Program-made: the position numbers and the translations under genes
From: Chamaecyparis obtusa
Taxonomy: Eukaryota > Streptophyta > Pinopsida > Cupressales > Cupressaceae
NCBI GenBank assembly: GCA_027943335.1
Contig: BSBK01008847.1
Coordinates: 372,001-436,000, forward strand
Length of the DNA: 64,000 nucleotides
Reading direction: 5' to 3'
Notes under the pieces: generated by a model
The model's input: the letters and a program-made list of their open reading frames with translations, nothing else
The model's database searches: none
Told to the model about the DNA's origin: nothing
Shown: positions 12,479-23,381 of the stretch, in pieces
Numbering within the stretch: position 1 is the first letter of the stretch
Layout of the letters: each line of letters begins with the position of its first letter

Positions 12479-15400
12479 TGTTGGTACTCAAAAATGCAAC
12501 ATGGGTTTTGAGTACCATGTTAAAATTTTACAATTTGAAGTCTTTTAAATGCTCTTCATGCATATGTACCCGGCTGACATTTTGAAGCTTATGAGGTGTC
12601 CCAAGTGTTTAACACACTCCATTCAGCATATGCATGCATTTTATGATGTTACTTTATCATCTCAAATCATTCGGTGAAGTCCCATTTTAAGCAAGTGTCA
12701 AATTGCACAATTCTGTCTAAATGCCAGATCACTGTTGGAGGCCCTGTTCGGTTGATTGTATCTTTCTCCCAGAGATTGATCATAATATGCTAGTAGATGC
12801 ATCATATTTTAGACATGAGAATGAGTCATCATGCCAATTTTCAACTCCCCAAGTGCCCATTTAGTCACTTTGCCAAGGCCATTCCATTTGCAGATTGTCA
12901 ATGTTCTCTAAGTGTGCATTATTTAGATTTTCAGTCACATTTTTTTATCATAACTCAAAAAATACAAATTGGGTCGGGCTAAATTTTACATATGTTTGAG
13001 ATGGCTATGTGTGCATTGTACATCAATTTTTTATAGAAAAATCCAGTTTGAAAACCAAAAATTATGGTTATCTGTGTATCGGCAGCCATAAAAAATCAAC
13101 ATTTTTTTCATAAAGTTTAGTCCCACATTGCTCCCAATTTCAAAATTTGAAGTGTTTATATGCAAGAACACAAACATATGAAGTAAATCAAATGGAGAAG
13201 GCTATGCTTGCTCATGCTTGTGCATCCACCTCGGTTTCCATGTCAATGGGCCCAGTTCAAATTTTGAAAGAAAATGCTAGCGAAAAATGCTAGTGGTTAA
13301 GCCACTAACATTCAGAGATCTAGAGACTAACCTCTAAAAGTTAGTCTCCAAGTCTCTAAATGCTAGTGGTTAAGCCACTAACATTCAGAGATCTAGAGAC
13401 TAACCTCTAAAAGTTAGTCTCCAAGTCTCTGAATGCTAGTGGTTAAGCCACTAACATTCAGAGATCTAGAGACTAACCTCTAAAGGCTAGTCTCCAAATC
13501 TCTGAATGCTAATGGTTAAGCCACTAACATTCAGAGATCTAGAGACTAACTAGTCTCCAAATCTCACAAAGAAGAAAGTACATTATGAGATTTGGAGACT
13601 AGTCTCCAAATCTCCAAGTCTCCAAATCTCTAGATAATCATTTAGAGATCTAGAGACTAAAGGAAGTCTCCAAATCTCCAAATGAGAAAAAGTGGTCATG
13701 AGACTTGGAGACTAGTCTCCAAATCTCTAAATAGCTATCTAGAGATCTAGTGACTAAAGGTAGTCTCCAAATCTCATAAAGAAAAGTGGAGAGAGAAAAT
13801 TATCTAGAGATCTAGAGACTAAAGGAAGTCTCTCAATCTCATAAAGAAAAGTGGAGAGAAAATGATTGTGAGATCTAGAGACTAAAGGGAAGCAGCGAAT
13901 GAGAAGGTGACAAGTGGCAAGTTCTGGTGGCATGTGCAGATTTTAAATTTTATAAAAGATTTAAAATGTTATAAAGTTCAGACATTTGAGAAATTTTAAA
14001 ATTTTTTAATGACAGAGCTGTTCACGAAAAAATGTCTGGGAGATGCATTTTTTATCAGAATATGACACTATAATATGTTTTCGAAAACGCCAGAAGATGA
14101 CAGATGCAATGATGATAGTTAGAACTAGATCAAATCAAGTTGCTAAGAGCAGTAATGGCTTTTAATCTGTGACAAGATTTTGGGGAGATTTTTCTTCTTC
14201 CAAAATTGATTGATTTTGCAAATCCGGCAGAGGAATGATTCAGATTTTCAGTGGATGAAAGGATCAGAGGGTACAGAGGACTAAATTAAATTTCAAAGAA
14301 GAGTAAAGGACAAAGAAAATTAGATTTCCAGTAGATGAGCAGATTTTATGGAAAAAATGACAAATTTATCAGATTTTGAAGATGCCTAAGAAGATCAGAT
14401 TTTTTAGAGAAGCAAGAAGAGTAAATGAGATTAGATTGCAGAATGGACAGGAGTTGGTCAAGTATAGATTTTAGGGTTTCTTCTTCTTTTTATTCTCTTC
14501 TCTTCTCAGTTGTAAGGGTTCTTGGTTCCTGTTCTTTTTGGGATTCCATTTTCCTTTGGTTGCTATGTTGTGAGCAGACCCCTAAATGGTGAATATTGAA
14601 TATCTTGCTGTAGAGCAAATTTCTCAGTCTGGTATCTAAATTCTAAAAATTTCATGCTTTTTATGTATTGAGATAGACTCATTTTCAATAAGATATAGTG
14701 TAGTTTCTATCCTACATGGTTATTGTCTCTTGGCTTTGTGTTCTATTCTTGTATGTTTCATTCGCAAGACATTTAAAACATACTAGTTGTAAGGCAACTA
14801 ATCTAATTGTCTATGAGTTTCTTTCAAGAAAAGGATTAAATCCTCATATGCAATTTTAGAGAGTAGACATATGTGTTGGGATTTTGATGATAGCAACATA
14901 GGATTGACATGATAGTTTGTAAGGCATTCGATCTAGATTGCATGTAGTTTGTAAGACATTCTACTGTATTTCTTTGAGATTTTCCCGTGGATGTATATTC
15001 AGACTCTTTTGCCCAATGGAATAGGCACTGGTTGGCTGTTAGTGATGTAGTTATCTTTGAGTCATCAAAAAACAAATTAATCATTGTCAGTTCTTTTATG
15101 TTTTTAAGTTTCATGTATACTGTGAAAGAACTATATCTAGGTGATATAGTTCAGTTTGTTGATTCCTTGAAGAGAGAATCAGAGGTTAACCTTCCTTGAG
15201 TTGTACTCATAAAAAGAAGAAGGATTCACATCCTTATCCCATTGTTCATGCTATTACATTTATAATTTCCTTTGTCATATTCTGTAATAGGTTGTTCTCA
15301 GCTGTTTACAGAATCATCTTTCATTGAAGTTGATTTGAGTAACACAATAGCATGACAGTGAAGACCTAATCCACTGATCAAAAGCTTACTTGAAATATAG

Positions 15401-15569
15401 TAACCTATTCATAGACAATACTCGCCTGAGTCCTGTGGAGCTCGAAGTAGAAGGATGATCTTATCCAATCCTCATTAATTACACTTTTCTTGCAAGCTTG
15501 GAGTCCTTTTAAATTGAGAATCAAGCCCATAATTTGCCAAGTTTGATCCTACAAGAAAAATCCCTAACA
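12479..15569 (+). repeat. 3' LTR of the LARD-like element (3091 bp)
   Basis: Direct repeat of 6892-9943, with the same TGTTGG start and CTAACA end. It is 39 bp longer overall, in part because it holds four full hairpin units where the left LTR has three. The target-site duplication AACCC follows at 15570-15574. Confidence 0.93.
13288..13888. repeat. Hairpin-forming tandem repeats in the 3' LTR
   Basis: Four full ~70-bp units with the TAGTGG/CCACTA and AGACTAA/TTAGTCT arms, followed by shorter degenerate units. Positions 13587-13614 are a perfect 28-bp palindrome. The counterpart block in the left LTR is at 7700-8262. Confidence 0.9.
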
Positions 15570-15574
15570 AACCC

Positions 15575-16140
15575 TATGATTATTCCATGTGTATAGACCA
15601 TTAGCTGTTGAGATATCAATAAGATGATTATTGGGGAACCACTGACTAAAATTTTTTTGAGATTGTGAAACATATTGGGATCCTCCAAATTTTTCTTAGC
15701 TGTCAAGAATAGCATTGAAGTCTCCACCAAGTATATGAAATTCATTTTGATGATTATTTAGTTGGTTTTCTAGCTCCTTCCATAGTTCTCTTTTTTCAAT
15801 GTTCTGAGTGGGTCCATATATGTTGAAGATATTAAATTTAAGTGTGCTCCTAATACTTTTAATAATTCCTAATAACCAATTCCTATGTTTGGAAATTGAC
15901 TCAAATACAACTTTCTTAGGATCCCAAATAATAGCAAGACCACCAGACACTCCTTCAGATTATATCATTTCTGATTTCCATATCCCTAATTTTTTGCTGA
16001 AAATTTTACTATCTTCCTTATTTAATTTAGTTTCTTGGATTAAAATTATTTCAGATTCAAAAAATTTTAAGTTTGTTTTTAATAATCTTTGTTTGTTAGG
16101 GGCATTAAGTCCCCTAACATTCCATGTTGTAATTTTCATT
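15575..16140 (-). pseudogene. LINE ORF2: endonuclease N-terminal half
   Basis: The minus-strand frame 15950-15696 shows GG.A..WDP, NIYGP (conserved APE-type endonuclease strand) and LGGDFNAIL, the GDFN box with catalytic Asp and Asn. Sequence upstream to about 16136 encodes a decayed NVRG/QETKL-type start. The final strand, TW.N at 15575-15600, abuts the AACCC duplication. The C-terminal half resumes at 6886. The enzyme nicks target DNA to prime reverse transcription. Confidence 0.83.
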
Positions 16141-17639
16141 GTACTATTGGAAGGATCTCCCCCTTCCTTGCATATTTGATATCTGTTAATTTTTGCTGGT
16201 TATCAGCATTCCCATCCTGACATCTTAACTCATTAATAGATTTCCTTCCACGCTTCTTCTTTGGTTTTGAAATTACTAGGCTTGAGAGTCCATCAATAGT
16301 GGTTGCAATTCCCAACTGCCTATCTATGTTGGTAATTCCATTTAAGCATTTTGTTACTTCTTTGATTTCTCTCAAGTTATCATCTTGGAGGTTTTCGTTC
16401 TTTAATTCTGTATAAATCAGAATATTTGGAGCATTTAATGTACTATCATTATCCTATCGTAATATTTCATTATATTCTAAGTTTAGGCCATCTTCTAAAT
16501 CCATAATTTCTTTGCCATATTCTTCTTCTACCGTATCTATATTAATTGAAATTTTCATTGCTGAGCAAATTGTTTCTAATTCAATTGGAATCAAGTGATT
16601 CAAAACATTTTATGTTTCTATGTTGTCTTCCTCACTTATCCTATTCCTCTCAGACTTATGCTATTGTGACAGTTCCTTTGTAATATCATTATGAACTTCC
16701 TTGATATCTTCCATTAATCCTCCTACCATTTGCAATTTATGTTCAATATTCATTACCCTTTCTTCCCGTTTCAGTTTTAAATTGTCCTAGTCTAGGTTTA
16801 AAAGATTTTCAGATGGTGTGCCAGTGTAGATAACCATATCAATACATAGTGCTTCTTCCTGATTTGAATGAGTGTTAATTACAACCTTGTTTTTTCCTTT
16901 ATTAAGACCAAAATCAGATCTTTCTTTTTTTATCTTCTTTTAACCTAGTATTATTAGTACTTAGAACTCAGTTTTTCAAGATTTAGGTTACCAACATGAT
17001 CCCTGCATCTGGCATTAATGTCTTCTATCGAAAATCCTCCTGTATTATTGAAAAAGGTTATCTTTATGTCTTGTTTTGGTATTTGGTTTGTTTTGTCAAA
17101 TTTCATACTGTTGTTACACTTTTGTAAGGGTGAGATCTTTGTATTAGCCTTTAGATTACTACTTTGGTCATGGTTACTCTACTTGATTGGTGTTTGATGA
17201 TCGAAAGGTTCTTCTGAATCATATACATGTCTAACTATTGTGGGTTTTATGACTATCGAAAAGGATTTCTTGCATATTTCAATAGGTGGAATAGAATTTG
17301 TGTTTAGGTTCATTCTTACAATTATGGCTCTTTTAGCATAAAACTGCTCTAGGTCTACAAAACCTCCAAATTTACCTATACAATTTTCTATTTTTCTTAA
17401 TATGCTTTCATTGGCTAGTTCCACTGGGAGATTTTTAAGGAGAATTGCCCTTTCTAACAAAAACTATTTCAATTTTTTACTATTACAGTCTATATGTATG
17501 AAATTTCCAGGGAGTATGATGGTACTTACCTTATTTCACAGTTCCTCTTTTAGCCATTTCGCAATTCATTTTATTGGTACTCCAAATCTGTTCCATTTGC
17601 ATATTAAACCAAAGGCGACACAAACTATTTGTGCATTTT
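16136..17639 (-). pseudogene. LINE ORF1, C-terminal and middle part
   Basis: The minus-strand frame 17460-17179 (93 aa) plus decayed sequence up to 17639 resembles the DUF4283-type nucleic-acid-binding domain of plant L1 ORF1: a W.....KE.L motif, then LKNLPVEL.NE..L.KI...IGKFGGFVDLE, and a R..IIVRMNLN strand. The frame 16375-16136 is the Lys/Arg-rich C-terminal tail (KPKKKRGRKS), close to the start of ORF2. ORF1 proteins coat LINE RNA. Between these pieces stops are frequent. The N-terminal part lies beyond the inserted LTR element. Confidence 0.68.
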
Positions 17640-17644
17640 CTATT

Positions 17645-19056
17645 TGTAAGATATAAAAATATATATTTTTATATCTATGGTGTGTGGGATACGTGTGAAA
17701 TGTGTGATAGAAAATGTAATATGTGGAAAATGTTGTGGACATGGAAAAGACTAATAAACATAATTACTTATCTTAAAAGGTAGCAGATTCGGAAATCACT
17801 GTTTTCTGGTGCATGTGCTCAGTTTTTGGAAATTCTACAACCGAATTTGGGCTGGAAACACAGAGACAGAGAAAACCCAGAAATCTTTTTCTTTTCTGAA
17901 AAAGGTCGACCTTAACCTAGGTAGAAAGGTCGACCTTGAACCCAAAATGTCGACCTTGACCTGTGCTACTTTGACGGAAAGTTTGTTTGCGGATCCCAAA
18001 AGTTTGCTGAAAACGGTGTCCAGATCTACACTGTAATTCGTTGTTCTGTACCTGTTCCTACAAGAAAAATGGTTTTGTTGTTTGGATGAGGGGTTTGCCT
18101 TGGTCAAACCCCAGTTTTGGAATCAACCTTAAAATATAATTGAAATGGAGAATGCTAGCAAGTAGTAGAAGTAGATCTAACAACAAAGCTATGATATGCA
18201 ATTGTATTTGAAATGTAAACAAGTACGTTGATATGAATACTTAGACTCAACACTAATAACCATAAATATAAATCAAAACATCCATGATTGTATGCTTGGA
18301 ATCCACCTCGAAGAAAGAATAAATAGATCTTGAAGATGAACAAAGGATCTTGAAGGAAGATCACACCACCATGATGGATAGATCTAGGGTTTGAATGATG
18401 AATCTTGAATGCTTGAACCAAATCCCTTCAAAGGCTTGAATGCTTGAATCCTTGATCTTCAATGGAGAACTTGAATGCTTGCTTGATGATTGCTTGAATT
18501 CTTGATAAAACTTGATTCCACTTGGGAGATGAGATGTGATGATCGATGGAGAAAATGAGAGGAGAAGGCTTCCTTTTATACTAGTCTGCGGCACAAACTT
18601 CTAGAGAGGCCGACATAGGAGAATTAAATTCCCATTTGAACCTTTACCCCTAGAAATGGACCTAGATTAAATATAATTTAAGAGTTTACCGTTTTGAAGC
18701 CCAAAATAGCCAACCTGAAAGCGGGAAAACAAATCTTTCCGAAACCCGACAACTGAAAACTCTTGAGTTTTGAACTTTGAACCTTGGGTCAAGGTCAAGG
18801 TTGACCTTGACCTAGGTCAGGGTCGAGGTCATCTTTGACCTAGGTCAGGGTCGAGGTCGACCTTGACCCTGAGATCAAGAATCTCAGAATCTCAATTCAG
18901 GATTATGCTAGAAAGAAGTGGAAAATGGGGCAGAATAGGGGAAACAACCAGAAACAAGACAAAGACCCATAAAAGGTGTTCGACATGACCCCAAACCACC
19001 TACTCAGAGGGCTAAACCAGTCCTAAATGGAAGTGCTTCCATTTTTCGATGCTACA
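17645..19056 (-). repeat. 3' LTR of the minus-strand element (1412 bp)
   Basis: Partner of 21954-23376. It contains clustered GGTCGACCTTGACC-type motifs near 17903-17960 and 18780-18870, and the inverted repeat AAATGGAAGTGCTTCCATTT at 19026-19045, 11 bp from its outer tip. The purine tract is adjacent at 19057. Confidence 0.93.
18780..18872. repeat. GGTCAAGGTCGACC motif cluster in LTR
   Basis: Overlapping repeats of (A)GGTCRAGGTC and CCTTGACCTAGGTCAGGGTCG, many forming palindromes such as GGTCGACC and TGACCTAGGTCA. The same cluster is in the other LTR at about 23098-23190, with smaller clusters at 17903-17960 and 22213-22272. Both LTRs keep it. Confidence 0.85.
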
Positions 19057-19077
19057 TTTAGCCCCCACTTTAGCGAG
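19057..19077 (-). other. Polypurine tract of the minus-strand element
   Basis: On the minus strand AAAGTGGGGGCTAAA runs directly into the LTR start TGTAGC. This is the usual form and place of a plus-strand primer, and it fixes the element on the minus strand. Confidence 0.75.
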
Positions 19078-19616
19078 AGTATGGATTCAATGCAAACTCT
19101 TGGTAAAGGAGAAGAAAGATCCCAGTGGATTTGCAACAAGGTAGAATATCACTCAGTTAAGGATACGAGCCCCCAGACCAAGGATTCTAACTCAACATAC
19201 ATGCATGAGGGTGCGAAAACAAAGAGAAAACAAAGACAAAGCTAAAAGACAAAATGAGGGGTTAGTACAAAAACAAACCCAAATCAACTAGCAAAGGAAA
19301 CCTTACTAAGAAATATATTATATTTGGAAAGCTATCATAAAAGCATAAATGATTACATAAGAAAGACAAGAGCAACACTATAAATAACATAGCTTCATGA
19401 TCTAATCCTACTAGTATGAAAGCGAAAAGAGAGAAAAGAGAAAGTGATTACCTCGCCCAGTAAGATGCCCACCTTATCGTGAATCATCGAGGAGAGAGAG
19501 CCCAACAGGTAGCAAAACCTGATAGTTCACCCATAAATTACGCTTTGTAGCTGTAATGCATCATCTGACGGCTTTTGGAATACCCATAGATCCACATTCT
19601 TGTATCACTATGGAAT

Positions 19617-19906
19617 ATAAAATGTGTTTCTCATCAGGATTCAGCAACTTATGTGCGTTACCTTCCAAGGATTTAGCATATTTGAAATTGAAAATGTGTG
19701 TCTCTTTAGGATTTGGCAACTTATGTGTGTTACCTTCTGAGGATTTAGCATATTTGAAATTGAAAAATGCATGTCTCTTTAGGATTTAGCAACTTATGTG
19801 TGTTACCTTCCGAGGATTTAGCATATTTGAAATTGAAAAATGTGTGTCACTTCAGGATTCATCAACTTATGTGCGTTACCTTCCGAGGATTTAGCATATT
19901 GAAAAA
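19617..19906. repeat. Four tandem ~73-bp repeats
   Basis: The phrase GGATTTAGCATATT recurs at 19669, 19741, 19814 and 19887 (spacing 72-73 bp), each time preceded by CAACTTATGTG(C/T)GTTACCTTC. The array lies in the internal region of the minus-strand element. Plus-strand frames across it show the repeat in protein form but are not genes. Confidence 0.93.
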
Positions 19907-20758
19907 TTTAAAACAATAGCATAAGGGAGACCCTATATATTCCCCCCTCCTTATCGTGGCTACCTACTAGATAAGATAAGGACGAGAAATAGGATACCTA
20001 CTTCACAAAGTAAGGAGATATCCTATTAACAACAATGTGCACTCTATTTTTAGTGAAGGGTATTGACCCTCACATGAAAGAGCATAGATAATCATGAAAA
20101 ATGATATATCACTTATGGAAAAAGGATCCTCAAAGAAAAATAGATCTTATCAACAAGACCTCCATAGTAGAGGAGTGCTTTAGCTAAAATATCATCTTTC
20201 AAAGAGAGATCAAAGATTCAATCATCAAGCCCCCTACAATCAAGAGGAAGAGGAATCGTGGAACAAAGGAATCAACTTTGACCCTACAACAAGGGCAAGA
20301 ATTTATAAAGAACATAATTTGCAAAATAAACAAGAGGTGATGACTTAGGACAACAACCTCTCACATAAAAGGATATCCATAGTCAAAACTTCAGTCAATA
20401 TAATGAAATAATGTTGTAGAATAAACAAATGCCACTAAGCTAAGGAAAGCAGATCCCTAGACAAAGAGAAAGAAGGAAGAACCTTGCCCCCCAGGGATGA
20501 AAGCAAGGGATACCTTTGCAAAACAAAATGTCTTTAGAAATGATATCTCGAAAAGAGAACTATGGATGATTATGAACATAATGCAAAACCACATAGATAT
20601 AATATAGAAAGGATAACCAATTAAGCTCAAAACAAAATACATGCTAAGAACATAATGGATCCTGATAAATGGAAGAAAAACATCTTGTCCCCAGTCAAAA
20701 GACAAGAGGAGAAAAGATCTACATTATAGAAGAGTGAGGGGTATTCCCCGTATTGAAA
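19907..20758. other. Internal non-coding part of the minus-strand element
   Basis: No domain recognised in either strand. A weak continuation of the minus-strand ORF may extend below 20759, but stops are frequent. Confidence 0.5.
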
Positions 20759-21862
20759 TTATGAAGGAATTGTAAAACTGCATGAGTGAGATATAATTCC
20801 TAAAGCAGCTCTTTCTCTAACATACAATTTGAAATGCACACCATCAACAAGTAAATATGTATTACTATAGTGAAAAGGACATTTGTTCTTGGAGAGAGCA
20901 TCTTTAAGCATAGGTTTAAAGATTTCTTTCTTAGAATTCATTAATTGAACATACACCTTCTTAGCCACATCTTGAAGAGTATCAAGGTAATCTAAGGAAG
21001 GTGTTGGAAGAAGAACATGAAGAGGCGGGCGACGATCAAAATCAACCACCTTAAATTGAGATATCAGACAGCCAAGACCACTCATATCCTATTTAGGGGA
21101 TAGATGAACCACATATTTAATACCATGTTCATTAACACCAAGCCCTAAACCCTTATAACCTTGTTTAGCCATCATATTGTATCTTGTAGTATACATATCT
21201 TGTAAAGATTTTGCAGGAGGTGATTGTTTATTGTGATCATGAGAAAAGGTTGTATAAGGTGGAATGATAGGTTTAGAAGAAGTTTCTTTTCTCTTCCCTT
21301 TAATATCATAATGGATCGGATAAGAAAGGGAAGATAAATCCAAAAATTCTTTCACATCTGCATTATGAACCATAGTTTGAGCCTCAATATATGTGTGAGA
21401 AGAACTAGGATTAGCAGATGGAGAAATAGGAACATGAATATTAGGAATCGGATTAGGAAGGATAGGATTAGGATTAGGAAGATTAGGAACTAGATTATGA
21501 ATGATAGGATTAGGATATGATGTATCATCTACCAAATTCTTCACATAATCCAAAAGAGTAATAAGTCCGCCACATAAATCTTTAATGAAAGTTTTGAAAG
21601 TGGGCAAACTAGTATTGGTCAATCTCACAATAGCATAAGCAAGTGAAACATGAAGAGTGACAAACATAATGAAATGAATAATACTCTGATAAACATCATA
21701 AGTATGATAAAGAGATGCCAAGAGAAGAATAATGAAGAAAATAGCCACACACCAAAGCATCTTAAAGATCTTCATAGTAAATGAAAATGCAAGATTTTTT
21801 TGTATTTTGTAGAGTATATAGATTTTTTTGTTTGTTTTTTTAATTTTAAAATGCAAGAGCAT
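20759..21862 (-). pseudogene. Membrane and G-patch-like ORF, one in-frame TAG
   Basis: The minus-strand frame 21862-21089 (257 aa) stops at TAG and then stays open in the same frame to 20759 (ATG at 21085), about 367 codons in all. The N-terminus (residues about 28-90) has two strongly hydrophobic segments (MLWCVAIFFIILLLASL and IIHFIMFVTLHVSLAYAIV). A Pro/Asn-rich repeat (NPIL/NPNP, residues about 118-145) follows, then YNMMAKQGYKGLGLGVNEHG near the C-terminus, a pattern like the G-patch RNA-binding motif (hh..GY..G.GLG....G). The part after the TAG contains a DRRPPLHVLLP segment and no known domain. It has no enzyme motifs. An env-like or Gag-derived membrane protein is conceivable but unproven. 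The start is the first Met; a second Met at residue 30 sits just before the hydrophobic segment and is equally plausible. Confidence 0.55.
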
Positions 21863-21936
21863 AAAAGAAAACTAATCTAAGCTAATCTTAAGGAAATGAA
21901 GAAAAGCATCCAACACCAAAAAGAAAGAGTTGTCTA

Positions 21937-21950
21937 TCGTGGGTTCACCA
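21937..21950 (-). other. Primer-binding site of the minus-strand element
   Basis: Reading the minus strand, the LTR end CTTACA is followed by TTT and then TGGTGAACCCACGA, a TGG-starting tRNA complement in the usual place. The tRNA was not identified. Confidence 0.7.
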
Positions 21951-21953
21951 AAA

Positions 21954-23376
21954 TGTAAGATATAAAAATATATATTTTTATATCTATGATGTGTGGGATA
22001 CATGTGAAATGTGTGATAGAAAATGTAATATGTGGAAAATGTTGTGGACATGGAAAAGACTAATAAAACATAATTACTTATCTTGAAAGGTAGCAGATTC
22101 GAAAATCATAATTTTCTGGTGCCTGTACTCAGTTTTTGGAAATTTTGCAATCGGACCTAGGCTAGAAACATAGAGACAGAGAAAACTCAGAAATATTTTT
22201 CTTTTCTAAAAAAGGTCGACCTTGACCTAGGTAGAAAGGTTGACCTTGACCCTAAAATGTCGACCTTGACCTGCGCTGCTTCGACATAAATTCTGTTCGC
22301 GGATCCTGAAAGTTTGTCAAAAAGGGTGTCCAGATCTGCATTGTAATTCATTGTTCTGTACCTGTTCTTGCAAGAAAAATGGTTTTGCTATTTGGATGAG
22401 GGGTTTGCCTTGGTCAAACCCCAGTTTTGGAATCAACCTTAAAATATAATTGAAATGGAGAATGCTAGCAAGTAGTAGAAGTAGATCTAACAACAAAGCT
22501 ATGATATGCAATTGTATTTGAAATGTAAACAAGTATGTTGATATGAAAGCTTGGACTCAACACTAATAACCATAAATGTAAATCAAAACCTCCATGATTG
22601 TATGCTTGGAATCCACTTTGAAGGAAGATTGAATAGATCTTGAAGATGAACAAGGGATCTTGAAGGAAGATCACACCACCATGATGGATAGATCTAGGGT
22701 TTGAATGATGAATCTTGAATGCTTGAACCAAATCCCTTCAAAGGTTTGAATGCTTGAATCCTTGATCTTCAATGGAGAACTTGAATGCTTTCTTGATGAT
22801 TGCTTGAATGCTTGATAAAACTTGATTGCACTTGAGAGATGAGATGTGTGATGATCGATGGAGAAAATGAGAGGAGAAGGCTTCCTTTTATACTAGTATA
22901 GGGCACAATCTTCTAGAGAGGCCGACATAGGAGAATGAAATTCCCATTTAAGCCTTTACCCCTAGAAATGGACCTAGATTAAATATAATTTAAGAGTTTA
23001 CCATTTCGAAGCCCGAAACAGCCGACCCAGAAGCGGGAAAACAAATCTTTTCGAAACTCGACAACCAGAAACTCTGGAGTTTTGAACTTTGAACCTTGGG
23101 TCAAGGTCGAGGTCGAACTTGACCTAGGTCAGGGTCAATGTCGTCCTTGACCTAGGTCAGGGTTGAGGTTGACCTTGACCCTAAGGTCAAGAATCTCAGA
23201 ATCTCAATTCAGGATGCCTGAATTATGCTAGAAAGAAGTGGAAAATGGGGCAGAATAGGGGAAACAACCAGAAACAAGATAGAGACCCATAGAAGGTGTT
23301 TGACATGACCCCAAACTACCTACTCAGAGGGCTAAACTAGTCCTAAATGGAAGTGCTTCCATTTTCTAACGCTACA
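21954..23376 (-). repeat. 5' LTR of the minus-strand element (1423 bp)
   Basis: Partner of 17645-19056, highly alike by eye, with the same motif clusters (22213-22272 and 23098-23190) and the same outer palindrome at 23346-23365. The CTATT duplication follows at 23377-23381. Confidence 0.93.
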
Positions 23377-23381
23377 CTATT

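Larger units (their letters stand above)
6892..15569 (+). mobile_element. LARD-like gag-only LTR retrotransposon (8.7 kb)
   Basis: Two long direct repeats (6892-9943 and 12479-15569) both begin TGTTGGTACTC and end CCCTAACA. The element is flanked by the perfect duplication AACCC (6887-6891 and 15570-15574). A primer-binding site follows the left LTR, so the element reads on the plus strand. The 2.5-kb interior has a Ty3/gypsy-type gag ORF and a second acidic ORF, but no protease, RT, RNase H or integrase. It fits the LARD class of non-autonomous elements that rely on a partner for enzymes. The LTRs are alike but have visible substitutions and differ in repeat-unit number, so the insertion is not recent. 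It lies in the LINE endonuclease. Confidence 0.93.
17645..23376 (-). mobile_element. Non-autonomous minus-strand LTR element (5.7 kb)
   Basis: Direct repeats at 17645-19056 and 21954-23376 start TGTAAGATATA and end GCTACA on the plus strand. They are flanked by the perfect duplication CTATT (17640-17644 and 23377-23381). A purine tract beside the left LTR and a TGG-starting primer-binding site beside the right LTR, both on the minus strand, set the orientation. The only long ORF (21862-20759) encodes no enzyme. The element therefore depends on helper proteins. It sits in LINE ORF1. Confidence 0.92.

Noticed and set aside
18780..18872. AGGTCA half-sites resembling nuclear-receptor response elements
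   Set aside because: Plants lack nuclear receptors; kept only as a conserved LTR motif of unknown function.
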